A stretch of DNA of 64,000 nt from Parasegetibacter sp. NRK P23 (GCF_023721715.1 NZ_JAMDLG010000001.1:375889-439888); one strand, 5' to 3'; counted from the first letter of the stretch, positions 28,601 through 37,310 are shown. Made by a program: numbers and translations. The notes: generated by a model not told the origin, from the sequence alone.

Positions 28601-28653
28601 AACCACCCTCCCCCGAAGGTGGCCAGGTGATCACCAACGACAGTGCCAAATAA
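25621..28653 (+). CDS. DUF2723 membrane protein, putative protein O-mannosyltransferase-like
   Basis: A 1010-aa integral membrane protein. The N-terminal half has many transmembrane helices and the DUF2723 core (AGGSLWDCGEFVSSCFKLQ, then PHPPGAPLFVLLGR). This core carries the acidic D/E pair seen in GT-C-fold glycosyltransferases. After about residue 590 comes a large soluble part (LFTFGDNDTYPLWYAQEVEG and following), probably periplasmic. The family is widespread in Bacteroidota and is proposed to act in protein O-glycosylation; that function is established knowledge only for some members. It is a single gene with its own promoter and terminator. Confidence 0.85.
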   Translation: MNFNRVNNLTGWIVCLIACLVYILTAEAGGSLWDCGEFVSSCFKLQIPHPPGAPLFVLLGRIFIVLFGDDPLTAAKGVNMMNAIASGFTILFLFWTITHFARKIVQRGKEELSGANLFAIMSAGVVGALAYTFSDSFWYSAVEGEVYALSSFFTALVFWAILKWEHAADEDPHADKWIIFIFFMMGLSIGVHLLNLLTIPAIVMVYYFKRYKPTGWGTFLAFVAGCVITGLVQVVVIQYSIKLAGKFDIWFVNGFSLPFFSGFTFFFVLLTILVAVGLRIAKKRKSHFLYLGLWCFTFMLLGYSTYLTTMIRSSANPGVDMFNVDNPNALVGYLGREQYGDFPLVKGQVFTASPVEYKETGMKYTKGENKYIEIGQDVKPVYAEEDQMFFPRVWDASNDQGHADFYRDWLNLEQGEKPTMADNIKWFVSYQNNFMYLRYFMWNFSGKQNDIQGFGNARDGNWITGIPFVDNAMLGDQSKMPDALKENKANNKLFMLPFILGLLGLFYHYSKRKEDFLVNLLLFFFTGFAIVVYLNQAGNQPRERDYAYVGSFYAFAVWIGLGVLQIREWLSRKIALPTAGYASALVCLLAVPVLMGFQEWDDHDRSKKQLARDLARNYLESCAPNAILFTFGDNDTYPLWYAQEVEGIRPDVRVINNSLLGIDWYINQLRYKVNNSNPIDVIFSADQIQGRNRDYIVYNAKQGVPQDAYFDLKDFLKNVIASDDPTYKVALQSGERINFFPVRKFKVPVDINKVRGNNTVNANDSVMAEMRFEIPAERNVLMKNDLAVLAIIAANQWDRPIYFTSPYGELGFGNYLRKDGLTYRLVPVANNTTLNTEWMMDKLLNKFTSGNADKPGVYFDEENRRHLNTIRLAYAELGGQLADMNRKEEANKILNKGDALMLESNMPYGMPSTVRGYPHNLVSMRFLEAALKAGNKELSAKVSASLRKDLEQQMRYYSALPESKQMSLMREMQFAQQLMQMQNELEKQYSAGTKPPSPEGGQVITNDSAK

Positions 28654-28660
28654 CAAGAAA

Positions 28661-28685
28661 GCCCCTCCACACCGAGGGGCTTTTC
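28661..28685 (+). terminator. Intrinsic terminator of DUF2723 gene
   Basis: GCCCCTC (28661-28667) pairs with GAGGGGC (28674-28680) across a 6-nt loop and is followed by TTTTC, 8 bp after the stop codon. Confidence 0.85.
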
Positions 28686-28771
28686 TTTCTGCCTATTCAA
28701 AGCATTATCGAAATCAAATTTTCTTAAAATACATATGTACAGCTAAGATAAAATCACTTCAGTCCTAAACC

Positions 28772-28968
28772 CGTTGCGTCGTAGCGCCGTCGCGAGAAAC
28801 TATCCCTCCCAGCAACAACCTGCCCACTCCCCATAAACCCCCCAAACCTCAACCGCTCTTTGCGCCTGCGAGGAACAAAGCAGTGCCACTTTGCGTTGCG
28901 AGGTACGAAGCAATCGCGTGAAAAAAAGCAATGCGTTGCAAAGCTGTGTGGCTGCGAGGAACGAAGCA
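28772..28968. repeat. Dispersed repeat cluster, GCGAGGAACGAAGCA family
   Basis: It begins with CGTTGCGTCGTAG (28772). Three copies of GCGAGG(A/T)AC(A/G)AAGCA follow at 28868-28882, 28898-28912 and 28954-28968. Related sequence occurs at 48003-48107, including an inverted copy of the second unit. It looks like a non-autonomous genomic repeat. Confidence 0.7.
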
Positions 28969-28996
28969 GGGCTCCTTTGCGTCTTCGCGTGACACA

Positions 28997-29596
28997 TCAC
29001 TTCCCTACCCCGCAAAAAATCGCCTCCGCCATAAACGGCAAATGCTCCTCCATATCATCAAACGCCTCATCCAGGAAAAGCTTACTTCCTATCGCCCGCA
29101 TCGTGATGTTCACCATTTTGGCCCACACTTCCATTTCAGCGGCACTCATCATCTTTACTTCCCCCCTGCTTATTCCCAGTATCAACAGATTCTTGATCAG
29201 CTCCGACACCTCTTCCTCCCTTTGCTTCGCAATATTGATGATAAGATGCGGGTTCTCGAAGAAGTCATTTCTGAAAAGCGAAAACTGATTCGCTTTCCGG
29301 CGCACATCCTGAAGAATGCTTGTAAAGAACAAACAGAACTTATCTTTCGCCGACTCCACTTCCGCGATCGCGTTTAACGCCACCTCACGCTGGCAATCCA
29401 TATCACGCAGTACAACCGCTTCAAAAATCTCTTCTTTGGTCTTGTAATAATAGTACAGTGCGCTTTTCGATTTCCCGATCTGGCGGGCAATATCCTCCAT
29501 GGTGGTTTTCTTGAACCCGAAACGCTGGAAGAGGGTATGCGCACCATTCAATATATCTTCCCGGATGGGATCCTTCTCAATTTGACTATTCACCAT
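28997..29596 (-). CDS. TetR/AcrR family regulator
   Basis: A 199-aa repressor-type protein. The N-terminal helix-turn-helix reads LFQRFGFKKTTMEDIARQIG followed by KSKSALYYYYKTKEEIF, and the ligand-binding domain is all-helical. The next gene upstream, 280 bp away on the other strand, is another TetR gene that leads an efflux operon. The two are divergent, so either might act on the shared region. No target can be assigned from sequence alone. Confidence 0.87.
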   Translation of the reverse strand: MVNSQIEKDPIREDILNGAHTLFQRFGFKKTTMEDIARQIGKSKSALYYYYKTKEEIFEAVVLRDMDCQREVALNAIAEVESAKDKFCLFFTSILQDVRRKANQFSLFRNDFFENPHLIINIAKQREEEVSELIKNLLILGISRGEVKMMSAAEMEVWAKMVNITMRAIGSKLFLDEAFDDMEEHLPFMAEAIFCGVGK

Positions 29597-29802
29597 ATTC
29601 AGTCGGTTTTAACAATCTATACAAAAATACAATAATGAGTGGGAGCACAATGGCCGGAAACAAAGAAACGCCGGGCAGTTTTTTAGTTTCAGCCGTTTCA
29701 TAGCAGATTGTATTGATTATGATTTAGTTGCATTGATTCACTATTCTTTCTCTCTTTTGAAAATCTATTCCACAACATTCTTTCACATTTCCTTAACTAA
29801 AC

Positions 29803-29873
29803 TTTTCGACCAAAATCTTCGATTAGTCGAAAACTGCAACTACTTTTGACCCATAAACCAAATTGGTCGAAAA
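29803..29873. promoter_or_regulatory. Inverted TTTTCGACCAA / TTGGTCGAAAA elements, probable TetR operator
   Basis: TTTTCGACCAA at 29803-29813 is mirrored exactly by TTGGTCGAAAA at 29863-29873. A half copy, TAGTCGAAAA, lies between them at 29824-29833. The last element ends 3 bp before the ATG of the second TetR gene. The layout fits autoregulation of the efflux operon by its own TetR. Confidence 0.6.
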
Positions 29874-29876
29874 TTC

Positions 29877-30506
29877 ATGGAACAAGTTATATTACAAACC
29901 ACCTTCCAGCTTTTCACCTCGAAAGGCATCCACCAGTTCACCATGGATGAACTCGCGAACAGGCTGGGGGTATCCAAGAAAACGCTGTACCGGTTCTTCC
30001 CTTCCCGGCAGGACCTGGTAGAACAGGTATCCCTGCAGGTAAGCGACGAATACGAAGCAGCCATGCAAAAAGTGGACGAGCAACGCCTGAACAGTTTAAA
30101 AACACTGCTCGGTTACATTGCCGCAGTCGTGGAGTTCTGCAAGAAAACCTCTCCCGTCTATTTTTCCGATCTCCGGAAACACTACCCCTTCCAGTGGATG
30201 GAGCTCCAGCTGCAAATGGAAAAAACACTGCTTACCAGAGTGAAAAGGGTACTGGAAAACGGCATCAGCGAAGGTGTGTTCCGGGGCAACCTGCACCCGG
30301 AACTGGTGATGAGCATCTGGCAGCAGCACCTGCAAACTGATTTTGAATACGCGGCCCAACTCGTGAACGATTATTCCAAAGATGAAGTGTTCCGCCAGGC
30401 CATGTACCTCTTCCTGTACGGTATCATCGCGCCGGCAGCCATACCCAGGCTGGAAGACGAACTGCTGGAACTCAGCGCACAGCACCAGACGGCCATAGCC
30501 CGATAA
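29877..30506 (+). CDS. TetR/AcrR family regulator of efflux operon
   Basis: A 209-aa TetR protein. The helix-turn-helix reads IHQFTMDELANRLGVSKKTL followed by YRFFPSRQDLV, with a helical effector domain after it. It is the first gene of a four-gene run, 17 bp ahead of the TolC-type gene frame, followed by adaptor and RND pump. It is therefore probably the local repressor, with the pump substrate or a related compound as ligand. Inverted TTGGTCGAAAA elements lie directly in front. Confidence 0.88.
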   Translation: MEQVILQTTFQLFTSKGIHQFTMDELANRLGVSKKTLYRFFPSRQDLVEQVSLQVSDEYEAAMQKVDEQRLNSLKTLLGYIAAVVEFCKKTSPVYFSDLRKHYPFQWMELQLQMEKTLLTRVKRVLENGISEGVFRGNLHPELVMSIWQQHLQTDFEYAAQLVNDYSKDEVFRQAMYLFLYGIIAPAAIPRLEDELLELSAQHQTAIAR

Positions 30507-30547
30507 TTATACATACCAAACAGATGATTCACCAAACAACCATTCAA

Positions 30548-31912
30548 ATGAAACGCTTTACCATGCGTCGCCTGCTTCCCATTTTGGCGATGACGGGCAT
30601 ACTGGCATCGGCCAGCGCCCAGGATACAAAAGAGCTTTCGTTGAAAGAAGCGCTTGACCACGCGTTGCAAAACAAGGCAGCCGCGAAGAAAGCCCGTCTC
30701 GACGAACAAAACAGCACTTATAAAATCGATGAAGTAAAGGCCAGGGCCCTACCCAACATTTCAGGCTCCGGATCGCTTACTTACAACCCACTTCTGCAAC
30801 TGAGTGCATTGCCCGGTGAAATTCTGGGTCGCCCGGGAGAAACCGTCCTCGTGGCATTCGGTCAGAAATGGAACAGCGGCGCAGCCGTTACACTCACTCA
30901 GAACATCTTTGACCAATCCGTTTTTACCGGACTGAAAGCAGCGAAAACCACCCGCGAATACTACCTGATCCTAGGGCAACTCACCGATGAGCAGGTGATT
31001 GAACAGGTGGCCAACAGCTATTACCAGGTATTGGTGCAACGCCAGAAACTTGTGGTGATCGACAGCACCATCGCCACCACCAACCGCGTGAAAGAAGTGA
31101 TCGAAGGCCAATATAACAATGGGCTGGCCAAAAAGATAGACCTTGACCGTACCAAAGTAAACATCTCTAACCTCCAGGCCCAGCGCCAGCAATTGCTGAA
31201 CGCGGTGCAACTCCAGGAGAACGCACTTAAATTCTATATGGGTATGGACATTGCCATGCCCATCAACATCCCGCAGGACCAACTGGAAAAGATCCAACCC
31301 CAAATCGCACTGGCGGAAACTTCGGCGGATGTGAAAAATCTTACGGACTATAAACTGTTGAAGAAACAGGAACAACTGCTGTTGTTTCAGAAGGAAGCCG
31401 TGAAAGCAGAATACTACCCCACCCTCTCCCTGAACGGAAACTATGGCTACCAGGGGCTTGGCAACAAATTCCCGATCGGAAAAGGCAGCGCCCAGGGTGT
31501 GAACTGGTTCGATTACGCTTCCGTAGGATTGAACCTGAAAATACCCATCTTCAACGGGTTCGCTACCAGGTCGCGCGTAAGACAGGCCGATATTGACGTG
31601 CAGAAATTAAGAGCGGACATCAAAGACACTGAACTTTCCCTCGACCTCAATTTCCAGAACGCGAAAACACAACTCACCAACAGCATCATCACCCTCAACA
31701 ACCAGAAAGAGAACGTGGCGCTCGCGGAAGAAGTGTACCAGAACACGCGCAACAACTACAACCAGGGACTGGCGCCACTGACCGACCTGCTGGACGCAGA
31801 AAACTCCCTCACCACCGCACAAAATAATTATTCCACCGCACTGCTCGATTACAGGCTCGCGGAAATCCAACTCATCAAAGCCCAGGGCAATTTAAAAACA
31901 CTCTTAAACTAA
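30548..31912 (+). CDS. TolC family outer-membrane efflux protein
   Basis: A 454-aa outer-membrane channel. The start at 30548 gives a normal signal peptide (MKRFTMRRLLPILAMTGILA, cut after SASA); the frame extends 8 codons further up. Two OEP repeats are visible, each with the family tail pattern (NNYNQGLAPLTDLLDAENSL in the second). The alpha-barrel helices are rich in Q, N and A. It forms the exit duct for the tripartite pump encoded directly downstream (6 bp to the adaptor gene). Confidence 0.9.
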   Translation: MKRFTMRRLLPILAMTGILASASAQDTKELSLKEALDHALQNKAAAKKARLDEQNSTYKIDEVKARALPNISGSGSLTYNPLLQLSALPGEILGRPGETVLVAFGQKWNSGAAVTLTQNIFDQSVFTGLKAAKTTREYYLILGQLTDEQVIEQVANSYYQVLVQRQKLVVIDSTIATTNRVKEVIEGQYNNGLAKKIDLDRTKVNISNLQAQRQQLLNAVQLQENALKFYMGMDIAMPINIPQDQLEKIQPQIALAETSADVKNLTDYKLLKKQEQLLLFQKEAVKAEYYPTLSLNGNYGYQGLGNKFPIGKGSAQGVNWFDYASVGLNLKIPIFNGFATRSRVRQADIDVQKLRADIKDTELSLDLNFQNAKTQLTNSIITLNNQKENVALAEEVYQNTRNNYNQGLAPLTDLLDAENSLTTAQNNYSTALLDYRLAEIQLIKAQGNLKTLLN

Positions 31913-31918
31913 CAGTAT

Positions 31919-32986
31919 ATGAACAAGGCTTTCAGGATCATTATCGTGATCGTGCTTATTATCGGTTCTATCGGCGCTATCGCCTTTGTACTTTCTAACA
32001 ACAAAAAAGAAGCTGAGGAAAAGACCGCCGTCGTGGCCCAAACCAACGCCACAATTGCTGTACGCGTAGATACCGTTTCGAAAGAATTGCCCAACCTCGA
32101 TGTGATCGCCAACGGCAACTTCGCTCCTTCCCAGGAACTCAGTTTCTCCGCTGAAAAAGCTGGTCGTGTGGTGAACGTACTCGTAAAAGAAGGCGCTTAT
32201 GTACAAGCCGGGCAAACACTGGCCACTATTCGTGTGGACCAACTTTCAGTAGATGTGCAAAGCGCTGAAGCTGCTTATCAGAACGCACTCACCGATAAAG
32301 AACGTTACGAAAACGCGTTCAAAACAGGTGGTGTGACCCAACAACAACTGGACCAGGCGCTGCTGAATCTTTCTAACGCAAAAGCTAAGTTGCAGCAATC
32401 GAAAATCAATCTCGGAGACGCGAACATCAAAGCCACGATTTCCGGGATCGTCAACAAACGTCATATTGAACCAGGCTCCGTGGTTTCCCCCGGTACGCCA
32501 CTGTTTGATATCGTGAATGTATCCAAACTGAAACTGAACGTTACCGTGAACGAGGCCCAGGTAGCCAACCTGCAGGTGGGTAAACCCGTGAAAGTGAAAG
32601 CCAGCGTTTTCCCCGACAAAGAATTTTCCGGTAAGATCAGTTTCATCGCGCCCAAAGCCGATGCCGCCCTCAACTTTCCCATCGAAATAGAAATCAGCAA
32701 CAACGCGGGCAACCAGTTGAAAGCAGGTATGTATGGCACGGCCATCTTCGATTTCCCGAACCAGGCACCCATTACCATTGTTCCGCGTACTGCATTTGTT
32801 GGGAGCGTGAACAGCAACCAGGTATTTGTGGTGGAAAACAACAAAGCCCTACTGAAGACAGTAACCGCTGGGAGAATACTGGGCGACAAAGTAGAGATCG
32901 TGTCCGGGTTAAACGAAGGAGACCTCGTGGTCACCAGCGGCCAGATCAACCTCGCCAATGGAAGCGCCATCAGCGTGATCAAATAA
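31919..32986 (+). CDS. RND efflux periplasmic adaptor (membrane fusion protein)
   Basis: A 355-aa HlyD/AcrA-type adaptor. The N-terminal helix (FRIIIVIVLIIGSIGAIAFV) anchors it in the inner membrane. The lipoyl halves are visible as GRVVNVLVKEGAYVQAGQTL and ANIKATISGIVNKRHIEPGS, with a coiled-coil hairpin between them (SAEAAYQNALTDKERYENAF and onward). Beta-barrel and membrane-proximal domains complete it. It links the pump to the TolC partner; the gene is 33 bp ahead of the RND gene. Confidence 0.92.
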   Translation: MNKAFRIIIVIVLIIGSIGAIAFVLSNNKKEAEEKTAVVAQTNATIAVRVDTVSKELPNLDVIANGNFAPSQELSFSAEKAGRVVNVLVKEGAYVQAGQTLATIRVDQLSVDVQSAEAAYQNALTDKERYENAFKTGGVTQQQLDQALLNLSNAKAKLQQSKINLGDANIKATISGIVNKRHIEPGSVVSPGTPLFDIVNVSKLKLNVTVNEAQVANLQVGKPVKVKASVFPDKEFSGKISFIAPKADAALNFPIEIEISNNAGNQLKAGMYGTAIFDFPNQAPITIVPRTAFVGSVNSNQVFVVENNKALLKTVTAGRILGDKVEIVSGLNEGDLVVTSGQINLANGSAISVIK

Positions 32987-33019
32987 GCAGGAACATTTTT
33001 CCATATAAAATTCTAGTAC

Positions 33020-36000
33020 ATGAAACTGGCTGAAATTTCCATCAAACGCCCGTCGATCGTGATCGTCTTGTTTACGATCCTGACCCTGGGCGGCCTACTC
33101 GCCTATTCCACGCTTGGGTACGAACTGATTCCAAAGTTCGACACCAACGCCATTACCGTTTCCACCATTTATCCGGGGGCCTCTCCGAGTGAAGTGGAAA
33201 ACACGGTAACCAAAAAAATTGAAGACGCCGTCGCGTCATTGGAGAACATTAAAAAACTGGAATCCAAATCGCTGGAAAGCGTGTCGCTTGTGACCATTCA
33301 GCTCAACAGCGATGCTGACGCCGATTATGCGCTGAACGATGCGCAACGGAAGATCAACGCGATATTAAAGGACCTGCCCGATGATGTGGATCCGCCCTCG
33401 CTCACCAAGTTCTCGTTGAGCGACCTGCCCATCGTTACACTCGCAGCTTCCGCCAACCTCGATGAATCCAAATTCTTCGACCTGATCGATAAAAGAGTAA
33501 GTCCCGTGCTCTCCCGTGTAAACGGCGTGGCGCAGGTGAACCTGATTGGTGGTCAGGAAAGGGAAATACAGGTGGAACTGGACGCGGAAAAGCTGAAAGG
33601 CTACGGACTCTCCGTTCCTCTGGTGCAACAGATGATCCTGGCTTCCAACCTCGACTTCCCTACCGGTAACGTACAAACGAGAGAACAGAGCATACTGATC
33701 CGTTTATCGGGCAAATACAAATCCGTGGATGAACTACGCAACCTGGTACTCAGTTCCAGGAACGGCATCCAGGTGCGCCTGGGTGATGTGGCCGATGTGC
33801 AGGATGGGTTGAAAGAAGTGGAGAAGATTTCAAGGGTGAACCAGAAGAATTCCATTGCGATACAGATCATCAAACAATCGGACGCGAACGCTGTGGCCGT
33901 GAGTGAAGAAATTCAAAAACAGATCGCGGTACTCGAAAAAGATTATGCTTCCAACGCATTGAAACTGGAAATCGCCAACGACAGTACCGTTTTCACGCTC
34001 GAAGCCGCGGATTCGGTAGTACACGATCTCTTACTCGCCGTAGTACTGGTGGCCGTTGTGATGTTGTTCTTCCTGCATAGTTTCAGGAACGCAGTCATCG
34101 TAATGGTTTCTATTCCCGCTTCGCTGATCGCGACCTTTATCGGGATGGCACTGTTCGGTTATACGCTGAACCTGATGAGTTTGCTGGGTCTCTCACTGGT
34201 GGTCGGTATCCTTGTGGACGATGCCATCGTGGTACTGGAGAACATCTACCGCCACATGGAAATGGGCAAGAACCGTGTACGCGCTTCGCTGGACGGCACC
34301 AAAGAGATCGGCTTCACGGTTACCGCGATCACCCTCGTAATCGTGGTGGTGTTCCTGCCCATCGCTTTGAGTACGGGCCTCGTTTCCAATATCATCAAGC
34401 AGTTCTGCGTAACGGTGATCATCGCCACTATGCTTTCATTGCTTTCTTCTTTCACCATCGTTCCCCTGCTCTCTTCCCGCTTCGGTAAGCTGGAACATCT
34501 TACGGGTAAAACAATTTTCGGAAGAATCATTCTCGGTTTCGAAAAACAACTGGATAAATTCACCCACTGGATCACAGGCATCCTGAAATGGTCCCTAGGC
34601 CACAAAAGGATCACCATCGCCATTATCGTGGCGCTTTTCTTCAGCTCCCTTTACATGCTGGGTGGCGGCTACATTGGCGGTGAATTCTTCGCAAAGAGTG
34701 ACCGTGGTGAATTCCTTGTTCAGCTTGAACTTCCCAAAGATGCTTCCATAGAACAGACCAACCAGTTGACGCAAAAGGCGGAAGAATATTTAAGAAAGAA
34801 ACCCGAGATCGTGGACCTGATTACTTCTGTTGGCCAAACCAGTGAAGGGCTTGGCGCCACACAGAGTACAGCGTACAAATCAGAGATCGATGTAAAACTG
34901 GTAAGCAAAGCATTGCGTGCAGATGACTCCTATGTATACGCGGCAAAAATAAAACGCGAGCTGGAACCCATACTGGTAGGTGCGAAAGTGAAAACCACGC
35001 CCGTAGGTATGTTGGGTACCGCCGATCAGGCACCGCTGGCGCTGGTGGTTACCGCCTCCGACCTGGATAGCGCCATGGTATTCGCCAACGCCGCACACGA
35101 AGAACTGAAAAAGATAAAAGGCGCCACAGAAACCAAACTCACCGTAGAATCGGGTAACCCCGAGATCAATGTACAGGTGGACCGGGATAAGATGGCGAGC
35201 CTGGGCCTGAACCTGCAAACAGTGGGTACCACCATGCAAACCGCCTTCAATGGCAATACGGATGGAAAGTTCCGCGCAGGCGAATATGAATACGATATCA
35301 ATATCCGCTACAACAGCTTCAACCGCTCCAATATTGACGACGTGCGCAACCTGGAATTCGTGAACGACGCGGGCATGACCGTGAAGCTCGCACAGTTCGC
35401 CAACATCGTGGAAACATCCGGTCCGAGCCAGTTGGAAAGAAGGGATAAAAGTCCGTCCGTAACCGTACAAGGACAAACAGTTGGTCGCCCAACGGGAACC
35501 ATCGCGGCTGAATGGCAGACCGCTTTTGAAAAGATCAGGAAACCCACGGGCGTGAACTATGTTTGGAGCGGTGATATGGAGAACCAGAGTGAAGGATTCG
35601 GCACACTCGGTATCGCTCTGCTGGCCGCCATACTGCTGGTGTACCTCGTAATGGTAACATTGTACGACAGCTTCGTGTATCCATTCGTGGTACTCTTCTC
35701 GGTGCCGCTCTCCTTCATCGGTGCACTGCTGGCCCTGGGCTTAACGAACAACTCGCTGAACATCTTCACCATCCTGGGCGTCATCATGCTGATCGGACTG
35801 GTTTGTAAGAACGCGATCATGATCGTAGACTTCGCCAACCAGCGGAAGAAAGCCGGAGAAAATACCAAACAGGCGCTGATACAGGCCAACCACGCGCGTT
35901 TGCGCCCCATCCTGATGACCACCATCGCCATGGTGTTCGGGATGTTGCCCATCGCCATCGCCTCTGGTCCCGGTGCCGAATGGAAGAACGGACTCGCCTG

Positions 36001-36193
36001 GGTGATCATCGGCGGACTGATCAGTTCGTTGTTCCTGACACTCATCGTGGTACCAGTGATCTACGCCATCTTCGACCACTGGATCGAAAAGGCGAACAAA
36101 AGAAAAAACAAAAAATCTATTGAAGAGCTGATGGTGGAAGACTATGTCCCCACAGCCAGTGAGGACGGTTTTACACCGATACATGTAGTGTAG
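33020..36193 (+). CDS. RND family efflux transporter, HAE1-type
   Basis: A 1057-aa inner-membrane proton/drug antiporter, full family length. It starts with TM1 after MKLAEISIKRPSIVIVLFTI. TM4 carries the proton-relay aspartate pair in VVGILVDDAIVVLENIYRHM. Two large periplasmic loops and 12 helices are recognisable. The C-terminal repeat has VMLIGLVCKNAIMIVDFANQ. It is the last gene of the TetR-TolC-adaptor-pump operon. The substrate range cannot be told from the sequence. A 46-bp perfect palindrome follows the stop. Confidence 0.94.
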   Translation: MKLAEISIKRPSIVIVLFTILTLGGLLAYSTLGYELIPKFDTNAITVSTIYPGASPSEVENTVTKKIEDAVASLENIKKLESKSLESVSLVTIQLNSDADADYALNDAQRKINAILKDLPDDVDPPSLTKFSLSDLPIVTLAASANLDESKFFDLIDKRVSPVLSRVNGVAQVNLIGGQEREIQVELDAEKLKGYGLSVPLVQQMILASNLDFPTGNVQTREQSILIRLSGKYKSVDELRNLVLSSRNGIQVRLGDVADVQDGLKEVEKISRVNQKNSIAIQIIKQSDANAVAVSEEIQKQIAVLEKDYASNALKLEIANDSTVFTLEAADSVVHDLLLAVVLVAVVMLFFLHSFRNAVIVMVSIPASLIATFIGMALFGYTLNLMSLLGLSLVVGILVDDAIVVLENIYRHMEMGKNRVRASLDGTKEIGFTVTAITLVIVVVFLPIALSTGLVSNIIKQFCVTVIIATMLSLLSSFTIVPLLSSRFGKLEHLTGKTIFGRIILGFEKQLDKFTHWITGILKWSLGHKRITIAIIVALFFSSLYMLGGGYIGGEFFAKSDRGEFLVQLELPKDASIEQTNQLTQKAEEYLRKKPEIVDLITSVGQTSEGLGATQSTAYKSEIDVKLVSKALRADDSYVYAAKIKRELEPILVGAKVKTTPVGMLGTADQAPLALVVTASDLDSAMVFANAAHEELKKIKGATETKLTVESGNPEINVQVDRDKMASLGLNLQTVGTTMQTAFNGNTDGKFRAGEYEYDINIRYNSFNRSNIDDVRNLEFVNDAGMTVKLAQFANIVETSGPSQLERRDKSPSVTVQGQTVGRPTGTIAAEWQTAFEKIRKPTGVNYVWSGDMENQSEGFGTLGIALLAAILLVYLVMVTLYDSFVYPFVVLFSVPLSFIGALLALGLTNNSLNIFTILGVIMLIGLVCKNAIMIVDFANQRKKAGENTKQALIQANHARLRPILMTTIAMVFGMLPIAIASGPGAEWKNGLAWVIIGGLISSLFLTLIVVPVIYAIFDHWIEKANKRKNKKSIEELMVEDYVPTASEDGFTPIHVV

Positions 36194-36197
36194 TTTT

Positions 36198-36243
36198 CAC
36201 GGTACCCGGTGGCACCGCTATAGCGGTGCCACCGGGTACCGTG
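36198..36243. terminator. 46-bp perfect palindrome after RND pump gene
   Basis: The sequence from CACGGTACCCGGTGGCACCG to its exact mirror (CGGTGCCACCGGGTACCGTG) has a TATA centre and is flanked by TTTT on both sides. As RNA it makes a 21-bp stem with a 4-nt loop. It can terminate both convergent genes. It contains the core CGGTGGCACCG shared with two dispersed repeats (37106-37131, 50338-50363). Confidence 0.75.
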
Positions 36244-36289
36244 TTTTAACGGATTCGCTCGGTTAGGATGGCTATGTTTTAAGAATGGG

Positions 36290-36319
36290 AAGGCCCGCTT
36301 TCGTTGGAAGGCGGGCCTT
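36290..36319. terminator. Second terminator hairpin in the convergent region
   Basis: AAGGCCCGC (36290-36298) pairs with GCGGGCCTT (36311-36319). It lies 31 bp from the nitroreductase stop and probably ends that gene on the minus strand. Confidence 0.65.
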
Positions 36320-36349
36320 ATTGTTGAATGAAACCGAAAGTATTTCAGT

Positions 36350-36931
36350 TTACAACCAAACAGCTTTTTCTTCGATCCAGGTATTTCTTACAGCGGGCAT
36401 CTCCACATCGGCGTAGCCGAGGTACACCGCGCCCAGTACCATATCTTCTTCTCCCAACTGGTAATGATCTTTCATTACCTGGTGCGTGATCATTCCACCC
36501 GATCCCCAGTAGGAAGCGATGCCCAGCGCGGTGGCGCCAAGAAGTATGTGCTCTACCGCGGCGGAGGTGGCGGCCATCTCCTCCCATGCGGGAATTTTGG
36601 GCAGGTTACCGCGTTTCATGATGGCGATAATCAGGTGGGAAGCCTTGCTGCCCATATTGCGCAGGTTCTCGTAAGTGGCGGCCACGAATTTATCTTCCGG
36701 GGTATTGGCCTTGTACATATCCGCATGTTCCTGGCAGAATTTCGCCATTGATTCACCGGTATATACATAAAACCTCCAGGGTTCGGTTCTGCCATGGGTT
36801 GGCGCCCAGTTGGCCAGTTTCAGGAGATCCTTCACCTGCTCGTCGGGGATTTTCTGCCCGTTCATCATGGGCGGCTTGGTGGTACGGCGCTTTCTGACAA
36901 TATGCTCAAAAGTTGTAAAAGACTGGTTCAT
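36350..36931 (-). CDS. Nitroreductase family protein
   Basis: A 193-aa FMN-dependent oxidoreductase of the nitroreductase fold. The N-terminal RKRRTTKP arginines, NWAPTHGRTEPWRFYVYTGE and GIASYWGSGG segments are typical of the YdjA-like subgroup, which binds flavin at the dimer interface. The frame is open for 99 codons upstream. However, that part is arginine- and cysteine-rich with no family match, and a perfect TATCTTTG promoter box (36954-36961, minus) lies inside it. The ATG at 36931 is therefore the start. Confidence 0.88.
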   Translation of the reverse strand: MNQSFTTFEHIVRKRRTTKPPMMNGQKIPDEQVKDLLKLANWAPTHGRTEPWRFYVYTGESMAKFCQEHADMYKANTPEDKFVAATYENLRNMGSKASHLIIAIMKRGNLPKIPAWEEMAATSAAVEHILLGATALGIASYWGSGGMITHQVMKDHYQLGEEDMVLGAVYLGYADVEMPAVRNTWIEEKAVWL

Positions 36932-36953
36932 CACAAATTCTTTGTTTCGGCGG

Positions 36954-36961
36954 CAAAGATA
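36954..36961 (-). promoter_or_regulatory. -7 promoter box TATCTTTG of nitroreductase gene
   Basis: A perfect TAnnTTTG on the minus strand, 22 bp before the ATG at 36931. It decides the start codon. Confidence 0.65.
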
Positions 36962-37105
36962 GGGGGAAAAAACAGTTGCGGAAATTGGGAACGGATGCTT
37001 TCTGCGGGAGCAACTTTTCATTTGAATAAATAACCCAGGCGGGTCGCAACAGGGTAAGCGTTTTTTAACGGGTGACATTAGGGGAAGAACACGGTTCCGG
37101 CAGGC

Positions 37106-37131
37106 GGAAAACAACGTCGGTGGCACCGGTT
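37106..37131. repeat. 26-bp dispersed repeat, copy 1
   Basis: GGAAAACAACGTC followed by GGTGGCACCGGTT. It matches 50338-50363 at 25 of 26 positions. It has an internal dyad (CGGTGGCACCG) and lies between two minus-strand genes. Confidence 0.6.
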
Positions 37132-37275
37132 CTTCCCCCCCACCAGTCCCTCCCCCAACCTCAAACCTTCTCCAGCCAACAACTTCAACAGTTTTTAAGC
37201 GCCGAAATATCCTAAAAAAGAAAAACACCTTGTAAGTATTGATTAAAACACCTGCCAGACGTTCAGCAATACATC

Positions 37276-37310
37276 AAAAAAAGGTGGCATCCACCAGGAT
37301 ACCACCTTTA
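37276..37310 (-). terminator. Intrinsic terminator of TlpA-like gene
   Basis: GGTGGCATCC (37283-37292) pairs with GGATACCACC (37298-37307) with one internal mismatch. On the minus strand it is followed by seven T. Confidence 0.75.

Larger units (their letters stand above)
28654..28996. other. Intergenic region with terminator and dispersed short repeats
   Basis: 343 bp without a gene. It begins with the DUF2723 terminator and ends with several copies of a dispersed repeat family up to the TetR stop. Confidence 0.6.

Noticed and set aside
36932-37228. Upstream extension of the nitroreductase by 99 codons
   Set aside because: Low-complexity composition, and it contains the promoter box TATCTTTG and the 26-bp repeat.
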